From contig JAGLRN010000025.1 of the NCBI GenBank assembly GCA_023136265.1, positions 1-64,000 of the forward strand: a DNA stretch of 64,000 nt, given 5' to 3'. The notes below the pieces were generated by a model. It was not told the DNA's origin, did not search any database, and saw only the letters and a program-made list of their open reading frames with translations. The stretch's first letter is position 1. Every line of letters begins with the position of its first letter. A program made the translations under genes and the position numbers. Positions 1 to 7,458 of the stretch are shown here, piece by piece. This DNA is from Thermoplasmata archaeon (GTDB lineage Archaea > Thermoplasmatota > Thermoplasmata > RBG-16-68-12 > JAGMCJ01).

Positions 1-42
1 GAAGTGTACGAGGAGAACCTGAGGAGGATCACTGGCGAATAG
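1..42 (+). CDS. C-terminal end of an unidentified protein (partial)
   Basis: The window opens inside a reading frame that ends with TAG at 40-42. The visible tail reads EVYEENLRRITGE. It is too short to assign. Tails of this kind (charged helix, then N-x-R-R) occur in TatD-type and other hydrolases, but that is only a resemblance. The frame has no start within the window. Confidence 0.5.
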   Translation, partial: EVYEENLRRITGE

Positions 43-116
43 TCGTTTCAGGCCATCCAGAATTCGACTCGAAAGAGTTTTGTATGGCAATCATGATACG
101 CCTCTGAGGACTTCCC

Positions 117-560
117 ATGGATATTAACGCACTATTAGGGAACATCACACTGCAGATGGAGTTCCTCGCCGTTGTGTATGTCATCTGTGCCGTGATTTGG
201 TTTGTAATCTGGATCGCCATCGCCATTTGGGTGTACAGAGACGCAGAGGAGCGAGGGATGAGCGGAGTTATGTGGCTGATAGTAGTCATACTGCTTGGCC
301 TCATTGGATTGATAGTGTACTTGGTCGTCAGAACTGACAAACCTCAGTACGGCTACTATCCACAGCAAATGCCCTATCAGCAGTATCCACAGTACCCGCA
401 ACAGCCCCCACCAGCGCAGCCTCCACCGGGAGCTGCACCTCCGCCAGCCGCTGCACCTCCACCCGCGCAACCTCAGCCGGATGTGAGGTTCTGCTCCAAC
501 TGTGGTGCGAGCCTTCCCCCCGGAGCGGGCCACTGTCCGAACTGTGGGACAAAGATCTAG
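117..560 (+). CDS. Two-TM membrane protein with Pro/Gln-rich linker and C-terminal zinc ribbon
   Basis: 147 residues. The N-terminal third holds two hydrophobic helices (about residues 16-40 and 51-72) separated by a short charged loop (YRDAEERGMSG), a layout seen in small PLDc_N/DUF-type membrane proteins. Residues 75-120 are a low-complexity Tyr/Pro/Gln/Ala linker. The C-terminus is a zinc ribbon with two CxxC knuckles (CSNCG and CPNCG). The likely topology is two TM helices with the linker and ribbon in the cytosol. No enzymatic motif is visible. The function is unknown; a membrane-tethered adaptor is a guess. The start is the first ATG in frame; the gene stands alone. Confidence 0.8.
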   Translation: MDINALLGNITLQMEFLAVVYVICAVIWFVIWIAIAIWVYRDAEERGMSGVMWLIVVILLGLIGLIVYLVVRTDKPQYGYYPQQMPYQQYPQYPQQPPPAQPPPGAAPPPAAAPPPAQPQPDVRFCSNCGASLPPGAGHCPNCGTKI

Positions 561-632
561 TTGGCGGTTCCCGAAGCTTCGGTTCCATAAACTATTTCAG
601 CTTAGTCTATCTTCTCTCGATCGGTTGAGCGA

Positions 633-1907
633 ATGAAGGACTCCAGGCTCGAAGGATTCTACAAGAAGACCCCCGAGGAACGGCTCAAGATCGTCAGGGA
701 CTTCGCGGATCTCACGGATGAGGAGGTCTCGATCATCTCCAACACCGGAGCCTTGTCCGTCGATCAAGCGGACAGGATGATAGAGAACGTTATCGGAACG
801 ATGCCCATGACGCTCGGGATCGCTGTGAACTTCCTCATCAACGGAACAGACTATCTCATTCCGATGGCCACAGAGGAGCCCTCTGTCGTGGCGGCGGCGT
901 CGAATGCCGCGAAGATCGCCCGCCAAAGGGGAGGGTTCACAACATCCAGCATGGATCCCGTAATGATCGGACAGATTCAGTTAACGGGGGTTTCGGACCC
1001 GGAAGCCGCGAGGTCGGCGATATTGAAGAAGAAGGACGAGATAATCGAGCTCTGCAATTCGGAGGATCCTATGCTCGTGAAGTACGGAGGAGGAGCGCGG
1101 GACGTTGAGGTGCGCGTGATATCGACGGACAGAGGTCCGATGGTCATCACCCACATCCTCGTCGATTGCCGGGATGCGATGGGAGCCAACGCGGTGAACA
1201 CTATGGCGGAGGCTATCGCCCCTCTCATCGAGAGGATAACTGGAGGAAAGGTCTACCTGAGGATTATCTCGAATCTCGCGAAGCACCGGCTCGCCCGCGC
1301 AGAAGCCGTATTCGATAGGGACTTGATTGGCGGGGAAGAGGTCGTCGAAGGCATCCTTGAAGCATACGAGTTCGCGAAGGCAGACCCGTTCAGGGCAGCG
1401 ACGCACAACAAGGGGGTGATGAACGGGATAAGTGCCGCAGTGATAGCCACTGGTAACGATTTCAGAGCAATCGAATCGGGATGCCACTCCTACGCGTCGA
1501 TGACCGGGCAGTACCGACCGCTGACGTCATACGAAAAGGACGCTGATGGCAACCTGATCGGAAGAATCGAGGTCCCCATGGCCGTCGGCCTCGTCGGGGG
1601 TGCGACCAAGGTCCACCCGACAGCACGCGTCAACGTGAGGATACTCGGAGTCAAGACCGCAAACGAATTGGGGGAGATCTTCGCGGCCCTCGGTCTCGCA
1701 CAGAACTTCGCCGCTCTCCGTGCTCTAGCGACCGAAGGGATACAACGAGGGCACATGTCCCTGCATGCGAGGAACATCGCGACAAGCGTCGGGGCGATAG
1801 GGGATGAGATCGACAAGGTCGTCGAGATCCTCGTTCGAGAGAGGAATGTTCGGATGGACCGGGCGGAGGAGATTCTTGGAGAGATCCGAGGCGACAAGCA
1901 GCTCTGA
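633..1907 (+). CDS. hmgA: 3-hydroxy-3-methylglutaryl-CoA reductase, class II
   Basis: Makes mevalonate from HMG-CoA with NAD(P)H, the committing step of archaeal isoprenoid lipid synthesis. The 424 residues match the bacterial-type class II enzyme: the N-terminal DSRLEGFYKKTPEERL start, ENVIGT with the catalytic Glu, EEPSVVAAAS, ATHNKGVMNG with the catalytic Lys, ATGNDFRAIESG with the catalytic Asp, and GHMSLHARNIA with the catalytic His near the C-terminus. All four catalytic residues are present, so it should be active. Many archaea use class I enzymes; class II is typical of Archaeoglobi and several Thermoplasmata-like lineages. The aconitase X pair at 10.5-12.5 kb acts further down the same pathway. 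A TATA-like ATAAACTATTT lies about 40 bases upstream of the ATG. Confidence 0.95.
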   Translation: MKDSRLEGFYKKTPEERLKIVRDFADLTDEEVSIISNTGALSVDQADRMIENVIGTMPMTLGIAVNFLINGTDYLIPMATEEPSVVAAASNAAKIARQRGGFTTSSMDPVMIGQIQLTGVSDPEAARSAILKKKDEIIELCNSEDPMLVKYGGGARDVEVRVISTDRGPMVITHILVDCRDAMGANAVNTMAEAIAPLIERITGGKVYLRIISNLAKHRLARAEAVFDRDLIGGEEVVEGILEAYEFAKADPFRAATHNKGVMNGISAAVIATGNDFRAIESGCHSYASMTGQYRPLTSYEKDADGNLIGRIEVPMAVGLVGGATKVHPTARVNVRILGVKTANELGEIFAALGLAQNFAALRALATEGIQRGHMSLHARNIATSVGAIGDEIDKVVEILVRERNVRMDRAEEILGEIRGDKQL

Positions 1908-2226
1908 AGCTCGCCGATGCATATGTATGGCTTCATGCTAAACAAGTGAAGCGAATAACGATATTTCGTGAAGGAATAAATGTCAAGCATATACCGGAGC
2001 GTTTCGAGGGTTCGGAGCGGCAGGACTAGCCGTCCTCCGATTCTATAGCGATGGGTCAATAATAATGTCTTCACGGAAGACCATTCCTACGTGGCGAAGG
2101 GGGGAGTGAGAGCAACTATTCCCCGACTCAGTGAGACACTGAGGAATCGGCGGTCATCTCCAGGCTCGAATGCAAGCTTATTATATCGCGAGGAGCATAA
2201 CTATTCGAACGCGGGATGGGGTGCAG
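1908..2226. other. Intergenic region between hmgA and the recombinase; two hairpins, no gene
   Basis: 319 bases without a convincing gene. It holds two perfect-stem hairpins: AGGAC/GTCCT with a TAGCC loop near 2022-2036, and a stronger one at 2123-2150 (listed separately). A TATA-like CTTATTATAT at about 2176-2185 probably serves the recombinase. It may contain one edge of the accessory island; no flanking direct repeat was found by eye. Confidence 0.4.
2123..2150. repeat. Strong hairpin upstream of the serine recombinase
   Basis: CCGA-CTCAGTG-AGA-CACTGAG-GAA-TCGG: a 7-bp perfect stem with a 3-base loop, extended by 4 bp across a one-sided GAA bulge. There is no poly-T tail, so it is not an obvious terminator. 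It could be a recombination site arm, an RNA structure or a protein-binding site. Confidence 0.5.
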
Positions 2227-3075
2227 ATGACTCGTGTTGCCGTTTACGTTCGGGTTTCCACAGAGGACCAGGCAAAGGAAGGCTTCTCATTAGATGCGCA
2301 AAAGGATAGGCTGCGGTCCTACTGCAAAGCTCGTGGATGGGACATCGCTAGTGAGTATATGGATGACGGTCAAAGCGGCAGAGACATCAAGAGGCCAGCC
2401 TATCAGAGAATGCTGGAGGAGAGGGATCAATGGGACACCATCCTGGTCGTGAAAATGGATCGCATACATAGGAACAGCAGGAACTTCATGGAGATGATGG
2501 ACAATCTCCGCATATGGGAGAAGGAGTTCAGTAGCGTTCAGGAATCGCTCGACACGAGTACGGCGATGGGAAGATTCGTTGTTGATATCATTCAGAGAAT
2601 TGCCCAACTTGAAAGCGAGCAAATCGGTGAGAGAGTCTACATGGGGATGAGGCAGAAGGCCTCAACTGTTGGCGGCATTCTCGGCTTCAACCATCCCTAT
2701 GGATACGATTATATCAGTGGTAAGCTCGTGAAGAATGAGAAGGAAGCCGAGATTGTTGAAGTTGTATTTGAGGATGTGATCTCCGGGAAGAGCACGGGTG
2801 TGATTGCAGATTCCCTTAACAACCGAGAAGTACCCACCAAGACGGGTAAGAGATGGCATAAGGAGACAGTTGCCAAGATCCTCAAGAATCCCCTGTATGC
2901 AGGCTATCAGAGGTGGGATGACATCATACGAAAGGAGGAACACCCGGTAATCATAGACGTTGACCTCTTCAATCGAGTTCAGAGGATCCTAGTCGACCGG
3001 ATTAGAATTCCACGGCAGAAATACGCACCGATTCAACTCGGAGAAGAGGATTTCAAGGAAGAGGCGAAGGCCTAG
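2227..3075 (+). CDS. Serine recombinase (resolvase/invertase-type with recombinase domain)
   Basis: 282 residues from the chosen ATG. The resolvase catalytic domain (about 1-145) begins RVAVYVRVSTEDQ with nucleophile Ser11 and contains the conserved YMDDGQSG, KMDRIHRN and AQLESEQIGERV segments. A recombinase domain follows (about 160-270: HPYGYDY, SLNNREVPTKTGKRW, ILKNPLYAGY). The zinc-ribbon and long coiled-coil tail of full large serine integrases are absent, so it is a short member. The frame is open from 2170, but ATG 2227 lies just after a GGATGGGG stretch and starts exactly at the conserved strand; a TATA-like box near 2180 fits. It probably mobilises or inverts DNA; its substrate is not evident. 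It is the first gene of an AT-richer island reaching to about 4.4 kb. Confidence 0.88.
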   Translation: MTRVAVYVRVSTEDQAKEGFSLDAQKDRLRSYCKARGWDIASEYMDDGQSGRDIKRPAYQRMLEERDQWDTILVVKMDRIHRNSRNFMEMMDNLRIWEKEFSSVQESLDTSTAMGRFVVDIIQRIAQLESEQIGERVYMGMRQKASTVGGILGFNHPYGYDYISGKLVKNEKEAEIVEVVFEDVISGKSTGVIADSLNNREVPTKTGKRWHKETVAKILKNPLYAGYQRWDDIIRKEEHPVIIDVDLFNRVQRILVDRIRIPRQKYAPIQLGEEDFKEEAKA

Positions 3076-3169
3076 ATGCCTTCTGAAGTCAACGTCGGAC
3101 TACCGAAGTTAACTATAACCGCTATTACTAACCATAGGAGACATAAACATATGGTCCTTATTGATAGAC

Positions 3170-3220
3170 ATGACATATATAATATGCTGTCATTCCATTG
3201 TGTCATACGTGCGTATGACA
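3170..3220. promoter_or_regulatory. Array of TGTCAT/ATGACA half-sites, candidate operator
   Basis: Four copies of one hexamer in alternating orientation: ATGACA 3170-3175, TGTCAT 3188-3193, TGTCAT 3201-3206, ATGACA 3215-3220. The last two form a near-continuous 20-base inverted repeat (TGTCATACG-TG-CGTATGACA). The array lies in an AT-rich gap 86 bases upstream of a small RHH-like gene, the usual arrangement for autoregulation by such proteins. A role as a recombination site for the neighbouring serine recombinase is the alternative. Confidence 0.55.
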
Positions 3221-3305
3221 TACATAGCACATATAGAGAACTTGAAGTAATGTGAACAATAGAAAACAATAATTACGTGTCTTCGTATAGGGCTATTGGA
3301 GATAT

Positions 3306-3443
3306 ATGAGAAAGAAGAAGCTGACGAGCATACAGGTTTCGACCGAGACTCGAGATCGGCTTTACAGGCTGAAGTTCCGCAAAACATATGATGAGTTCCT
3401 TTGGGAACTCTGCGAACTCTTTGAGAGGTCCCAAGAGGAGTGA
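3306..3443 (+). CDS. Small RHH/antitoxin-like protein (45 aa)
   Basis: ATG at 3306 opens a 45-residue frame ending TGA at 3443. The protein begins MRKKKLTSIQVSTETRDRL and continues with a KFRKTYDEFLWELCELFER helix. A short beta strand, S/T-x-E-T-x-D-R-L turn and two helices are the layout of the small archaeal VapB-like/RHH proteins that bind palindromic operators. The operator-like array upstream (3170-3220) supports this. No toxin partner follows in tandem; the downstream gene is on the other strand. The function is inferred from shape only. Confidence 0.6.
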   Translation: MRKKKLTSIQVSTETRDRLYRLKFRKTYDEFLWELCELFERSQEE

Positions 3444-3469
3444 GGCATTCAGCTAGATAGCTCTGACCA

Positions 3470-4303
3470 TCAGGATGAGAAACCAAGCCGTCTATCACAG
3501 CGGTCACTATCTAGACACTCCTCAAAAGGACAGACAGACTTGCGTGTAATCCTGAAAATCCCAATTCCTGTCTCTTCGAGCAGAATATCAGCGAATGTGT
3601 CTGAGGCGTATCTCGGGTCCGTGTTATCAGAGACGTGCTCGTAGAGGATTATCCGCTTATCTGGCTTTCGACCCCGCCTTACCATGAGGAATCTAGCACC
3701 TATCATCATTTCAGCGATCGCATCTGGAATCCCGGATGATGTCTTCTTGCACTCAAGCAATATCCAACCGTGCAGGCGGTGACGTGCGAAGTAGTCCGCC
3801 CCCATCTGCCTACACGCAAAGAACTCCTCAATCTGCCTGCAATTCCTTAGGAGAACGGACACCTTGGCCTCTGTTGAGTTCCTTGGCCGAACTGTCTTTG
3901 TTAGACCGCCGTGGAAGTGGTTGCTGCGATTCAGTATAGCTAACCTTCGTTGAACAGATCTCAGCCCCATTCCCGTTTGGCGAGCTATCTCCTTCGAAGA
4001 AAGACCCTCTCTGAAGAACTTGTCCCAAATCATGGCCATTGCCACATGCGTTCCTAGTCTGTTCCGTTCGCCGGATCCACGTCTGAGTCCTGGTATCATT
4101 TCCGCGATGCCGAGTTGCTCGAAGAGCTTCTTCTCTTCGCAATCTCTTTTTCTGAGATGTTGCCGAATCCTAATCCTCCCAATTCCAAACTGCGCAGATA
4201 TGCTTTCCAGAGTCCTCCCGCGTACAAACGCTTCTTCAATATCCTTCGCAACTCGAGGATCGATCAACCTCTCTTCTTTGGTCTGCTCAGAGTTCTTCTT
4301 CAC
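3470..4303 (-). CDS. HTH protein with C-terminal PD-(D/E)XK-like nuclease motif
   Basis: 277 residues, GTG start at 4303. Two helix-turn-helix segments are visible: about residues 30-52 (TLESISAQFGIGRIRIRQHL) and 100-122 (SSKEIARQTGMGLRSVQRRL). The C-terminal half contains GADYFA followed by WILLECKKT, i.e. an Asp and then Glu-x-Lys on a predicted strand, which is the core signature of the PD-(D/E)XK nuclease fold, with a following strand-helix (AEMMIGARFLMVRR). This reads as a DNA-binding nuclease, perhaps the effector of the small island, but I do not recognise a named family. It is convergent with the RHH-like gene and divergent from rfcL, with palindromes between. Confidence 0.65.
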   Translation of the reverse strand: MKKNSEQTKEERLIDPRVAKDIEEAFVRGRTLESISAQFGIGRIRIRQHLRKRDCEEKKLFEQLGIAEMIPGLRRGSGERNRLGTHVAMAMIWDKFFREGLSSKEIARQTGMGLRSVQRRLAILNRSNHFHGGLTKTVRPRNSTEAKVSVLLRNCRQIEEFFACRQMGADYFARHRLHGWILLECKKTSSGIPDAIAEMMIGARFLMVRRGRKPDKRIILYEHVSDNTDPRYASDTFADILLEETGIGIFRITRKSVCPFEECLDSDRCDRRLGFSS

Positions 4304-4365
4304 TCATGGACCCCACTGGACGAAACTAGATACGCGTTTCCCAATAAGATATGACAAATGACCTT

Positions 4366-4427
4366 ACGAGTCACTCGCAACTGCTGTATCGTCCTATACT
4401 AAACTTGATTATGTAGTATCGATACTA
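4366..4427. promoter_or_regulatory. Palindromes between the HTH-nuclease gene and rfcL
   Basis: A perfect 14-base palindrome TAGTATC-GATACTA at 4414-4427 and a shorter CGAGT-C-ACTCG at 4367-4377 lie in the 200-base divergent gap. The first is about 35 bases upstream of the rfcL TATA-like AGATATATTG (4448-4457). It is a candidate operator, possibly for the adjacent HTH protein. Confidence 0.4.
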
Positions 4428-4505
4428 GATTGACTATTTTTGTCTGCAGATATATTGAAGGAGAGGAATGTGAAGGATTAAGTTGTCTTGACTTATCTGC
4501 AATCG

Positions 4506-5891
4506 ATGATCGAGTGGACGGAGAAGTATCGTCCTGCGACCCTCGACAAGGTCGTCGGGAACAAGGCCGCCGTTGCCGACTTGAGAAAGTGGGCGGAGAC
4601 CTGGGAGGTCGGCCGCGGAAAGAAGGCGGTCATACTCGCGGGAGGCCCTGGCATTGGCAAGACAAGCGCGGCCCTGGCCCTGGCAAACGACCTCGGCTGG
4701 GGCGTCGTGGAGATGAATGCATCCGACACTCGCAATGCAACCTCAGTGAGGAAGGTCGCCTTTCTCGGGGCGCTCGGTGAGACCTTCACGAGCGAAGGCG
4801 AATATGCGTCCTCGAAAGAGGGCAGGAGAAAGCTCATCGTCTTGGACGAGGCGGACAATCTCTTCGGCAGAGAGGACGCGGGGGGCATCGGAGCCATCAC
4901 CGAGACGATTAGGGCATCCAAACAGCCGATAGTCCTGATAGTCAATGACTACTATGCCCTGACAAGAAGGTCCTCGGCGATCAAGTCGCTCTGCAAGACC
5001 ATCAGGTTCGAACCGCTCAAGTCCTCCGAGATCAAGACCGCCCTGAGAGAAATCGCGAAGAAGGAGGGGTTCAAGATCGACGAGGAGGCCTTGGACCACA
5101 TAACGGAGAGAGTCGGCGGGGACATGAGGGCCGCGGTCAACGACCTCCAATCTCTGGCGGAGGGGAAGACAGAGGTGACGCACGACGACGTGGTCGCCCT
5201 TGGGTACAGGGATGTGAGGAAGACCATCTTCGAGAGCGTGAGGGACATTCTCAGCTCGGGAAGCTGCAGGAAGTCGAGGGAGAGCTGCATGGCCCTGGAC
5301 GAGGCGCCGGACACTCTGATCCTGTGGATCGACGAGAACCTGCCGCTCGAATACAGAGAGCCCAGTGACCTCTGTGCAGGCTTGGACTCGCTGTCAAAGG
5401 CTGACGTGTACCTGGGGCGAGTGAGAAGGAAGCGACACTACAGGCTTTGGGCGTACGCGTCGGACCTGATGACCTGCGGCGTTTCCGTGGCTCGAAAGGG
5501 CTCCGCTTACGGGCAAGGAAGGTACAGGTTCCCGCTTTGGCTGTCGAAGATGTCCAGATCGAGGTCGGTGAGAAGGACGCTCCGCTCTGTGTCGGAGAAG
5601 ATCGGAGGGGAGACGCACACGTCCTCCAATCTGGCAAGGACTGACATCCTTCCTGGCTTCACGTACATATTCCTCAACGATTTCGAGTTCAGGGTCTCCA
5701 TGACCGCAAGCCTAGAACTCACTGAGAGGGAGGTTTCCTTCCTTCTCGGAGAGAAGGAGGACTCTACCGCGGTGAAGCAGACCGTGGAGCAGGCGAAGAG
5801 AATCAAAGAGGGAGGCTCCGTCGAGATCAAGGAGATCGAGGACTTCGAGCTGGACAAGGAACCGGGTCAGAGGGACCTGAGTCAGTTCTAG
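4506..5891 (+). CDS. rfcL: Replication factor C large subunit (clamp loader)
   Basis: AAA+ ATPase subunit that with RfcS loads the PCNA clamp on primed DNA. From ATG 4506 (MIEWTEKYRP, the family's usual start) 461 residues. Walker A is GGPGIGKTSAA, Walker B is LIVLDEADN, sensor 1 is IVLIVNDYY, and the RFC-box region VGGDMRAAVNDLQ is clear. The C-terminal third is the collar domain, followed by an acidic tail (VEIKEIEDFELDKE) but without an obvious C-terminal PIP box; the last residues are RDLSQF. An alternative TTG at 4488 adds six residues and is better spaced from an AAGGAT motif, so the start is uncertain by 18 bases. No rfcS is in the window. Confidence 0.95.
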   Translation: MIEWTEKYRPATLDKVVGNKAAVADLRKWAETWEVGRGKKAVILAGGPGIGKTSAALALANDLGWGVVEMNASDTRNATSVRKVAFLGALGETFTSEGEYASSKEGRRKLIVLDEADNLFGREDAGGIGAITETIRASKQPIVLIVNDYYALTRRSSAIKSLCKTIRFEPLKSSEIKTALREIAKKEGFKIDEEALDHITERVGGDMRAAVNDLQSLAEGKTEVTHDDVVALGYRDVRKTIFESVRDILSSGSCRKSRESCMALDEAPDTLILWIDENLPLEYREPSDLCAGLDSLSKADVYLGRVRRKRHYRLWAYASDLMTCGVSVARKGSAYGQGRYRFPLWLSKMSRSRSVRRTLRSVSEKIGGETHTSSNLARTDILPGFTYIFLNDFEFRVSMTASLELTEREVSFLLGEKEDSTAVKQTVEQAKRIKEGGSVEIKEIEDFELDKEPGQRDLSQF

Positions 5892-5930
5892 GTGGAAAAG
5901 TGTTTATTGGTCCGCAGCGATGATGCGTAA

Positions 5931-6872
5931 GTGGACCCCGAGAAGCGTCGTCTGCTCGAAAGACAGGGCTACAGGATTGTTGGCAGCCATTCCGCCGTGA
6001 AGCTGTGCCACTGGCTGAGAGAAAAGCTGATCAGAAAAAGACCGTGCTACAAAGAGGCGTTCTATGGAATCGACTGCCATCGATGTCTTCAGATGACGCC
6101 CACGGCGGACCAGTGTAACATGAACTGCCTGTTCTGCTGGAGAGCCCAGAACTTCTCAAAGCCGAAGTTCGACCACGTGGACGATCCGGCTTTCATCCTG
6201 GAGGAGAGCCTGAACGCACAGAATGAACTGGTTTCGGGCTTCAAGGGTGACAGCCGCTGCAGCATTGAGGAATGGACGGAGGCTTCTGAGCCGCGGCACG
6301 TGGCCATATCGCTCACGGGGGAGCCCACGTTCTATCCGAAACTCGGACAGCTCATCCAGAAATGTCACGAAAAGGGCATGAGCACCTTCCTCGTCAGCAA
6401 CGGCACGCTGCCGTCAGTGCTGGCCCGGTTGGACCCCCTGCCTACACAGTTGTACATCACGGTCGCGGCACCCACGCCTGACATCTACAACAGGCTCTGT
6501 TCCCCCATATCTGAGGATTCATGGTCAAGACTTCTGGAATCCTTGGCGGTCATGAGAGGCCTGAACACGAGAAGGGTCGTCAGGCTCACGCTCGTCGATG
6601 GCTGGAACATGACGCACATGGACGCCTACTCGGAGCTGATCTCCCGCGCTGAGCCAGACTTCGTGGAGGCAAAGGGATATGTCTTCGTGGGAGGGTCAAG
6701 AAACCGGATGAAATGGGACAACATGCCGAGCCACGATGGGGTTCGGGAGTTCTCGAGAAGGCTGTCAGACCAGCTCGGGTATCCCATCCTGGATGAGAGG
6801 GAGGAAAGTCGGGTCGTGCTCCTCGGGTCCGGCAGCAAGGACAAGAGAATGCCCGCCCCCGTTCGGTATTAA
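5931..6872 (+). CDS. taw1: S-adenosylmethionine-dependent tRNA 4-demethylwyosine synthase
   Basis: Radical SAM enzyme that condenses pyruvate with N1-methylguanosine-37 of tRNA-Phe to give 4-demethylwyosine, the first tricyclic intermediate of wyosine bases. 313 residues. The radical SAM cluster motif CNMNCLFC is at Cys62/66/69, and Cys26, Cys39 and Cys52 are placed as in archaeal Taw1 proteins with a second [4Fe-4S] cluster. HVAISLTGEPTFYP and KGYVFVGGSRNRM are further family signatures. The GTG start at 5931 gives the canonical N-terminus. It stands 40 bases after rfcL. Confidence 0.95.
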   Translation: MDPEKRRLLERQGYRIVGSHSAVKLCHWLREKLIRKRPCYKEAFYGIDCHRCLQMTPTADQCNMNCLFCWRAQNFSKPKFDHVDDPAFILEESLNAQNELVSGFKGDSRCSIEEWTEASEPRHVAISLTGEPTFYPKLGQLIQKCHEKGMSTFLVSNGTLPSVLARLDPLPTQLYITVAAPTPDIYNRLCSPISEDSWSRLLESLAVMRGLNTRRVVRLTLVDGWNMTHMDAYSELISRAEPDFVEAKGYVFVGGSRNRMKWDNMPSHDGVREFSRRLSDQLGYPILDEREESRVVLLGSGSKDKRMPAPVRY

Positions 6873-6902
6873 TATCTATAAGAGTGTTAAGGTGCGAGTT
6901 CG

Positions 6903-7418
6903 ATGGTCGACCTGATTGCCTTTCTCGAAGAGGTCCTCTGGAACCCGGTCCTCTTCTTCCCGCTGCTATTCCTATACAGCGTCTTGGTGGCAGTCATACT
7001 ACCGATACCCATCGAGTTCGCGTTGATATGGCCCCTTCTGAGCGGGGACTTCATGCTCTTCGCGGCCGCGACCCTGGTGATAGCGGCAGGGAAGACTGTA
7101 GGAGCCTGGGCGATCTTCTTCCTGGGAATAAGGGTCGAGGACAACATCAGGAGATGGTCCGAGAAGTACAGATTCTGGAGGAAGTTCGTCGAGCTGATGA
7201 TCAGGTTCGTGCAAAGGACGCGCCATCTTGGCCTTCTCATACTCTTGAGCATTCCCTTGATGACGGACACGGTCCCCATATACATCTACTCCCTCTTCAA
7301 CACAGAGGGAGAAACGCTAAGCATGAGCGGCTTCCTGGGTGTCAATTTCCTCGCCGCAGTGATTCGGTCGGCAATAATCGCGGTGCTGTTTCTGGCGTTT
7401 GGCTTCGAAGCGGCCTAA
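6903..7418 (+). CDS. VTT/DedA-like small membrane protein
   Basis: 171 residues with about four hydrophobic segments (18-40, 46-70, 110-125, 140-165). Between them lie a proline-rich re-entrant-like segment (AVILPIPIEFALIWPLL), a GKTVGAWAIFFLG segment and a basic amphipathic stretch. This arrangement resembles short VTT (SNARE-associated Golgi/DedA) proteins of archaea, which in other organisms scramble or move lipid carriers. The substrate is unknown. A TATA-like ATCTATAAG lies 22-29 bases upstream and a GGTG element 9 bases before the ATG. Confidence 0.7.
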   Translation: MVDLIAFLEEVLWNPVLFFPLLFLYSVLVAVILPIPIEFALIWPLLSGDFMLFAAATLVIAAGKTVGAWAIFFLGIRVEDNIRRWSEKYRFWRKFVELMIRFVQRTRHLGLLILLSIPLMTDTVPIYIYSLFNTEGETLSMSGFLGVNFLAAVIRSAIIAVLFLAFGFEAA

Positions 7419-7458
7419 CGACGCAACTATTTTGTCCTCGAAGGAGATGACCACCTGG

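Noticed and set aside
28-340. Minus-strand Ser/Thr-rich frame opposite the first membrane protein
   Set aside because: It mirrors the hydrophobic helices of the plus-strand gene; no start signal or family match.
2091-2309. 72-codon plus-strand frame overlapping the recombinase start
   Set aside because: It overlaps the conserved catalytic region of the recombinase out of frame and shows no motif.
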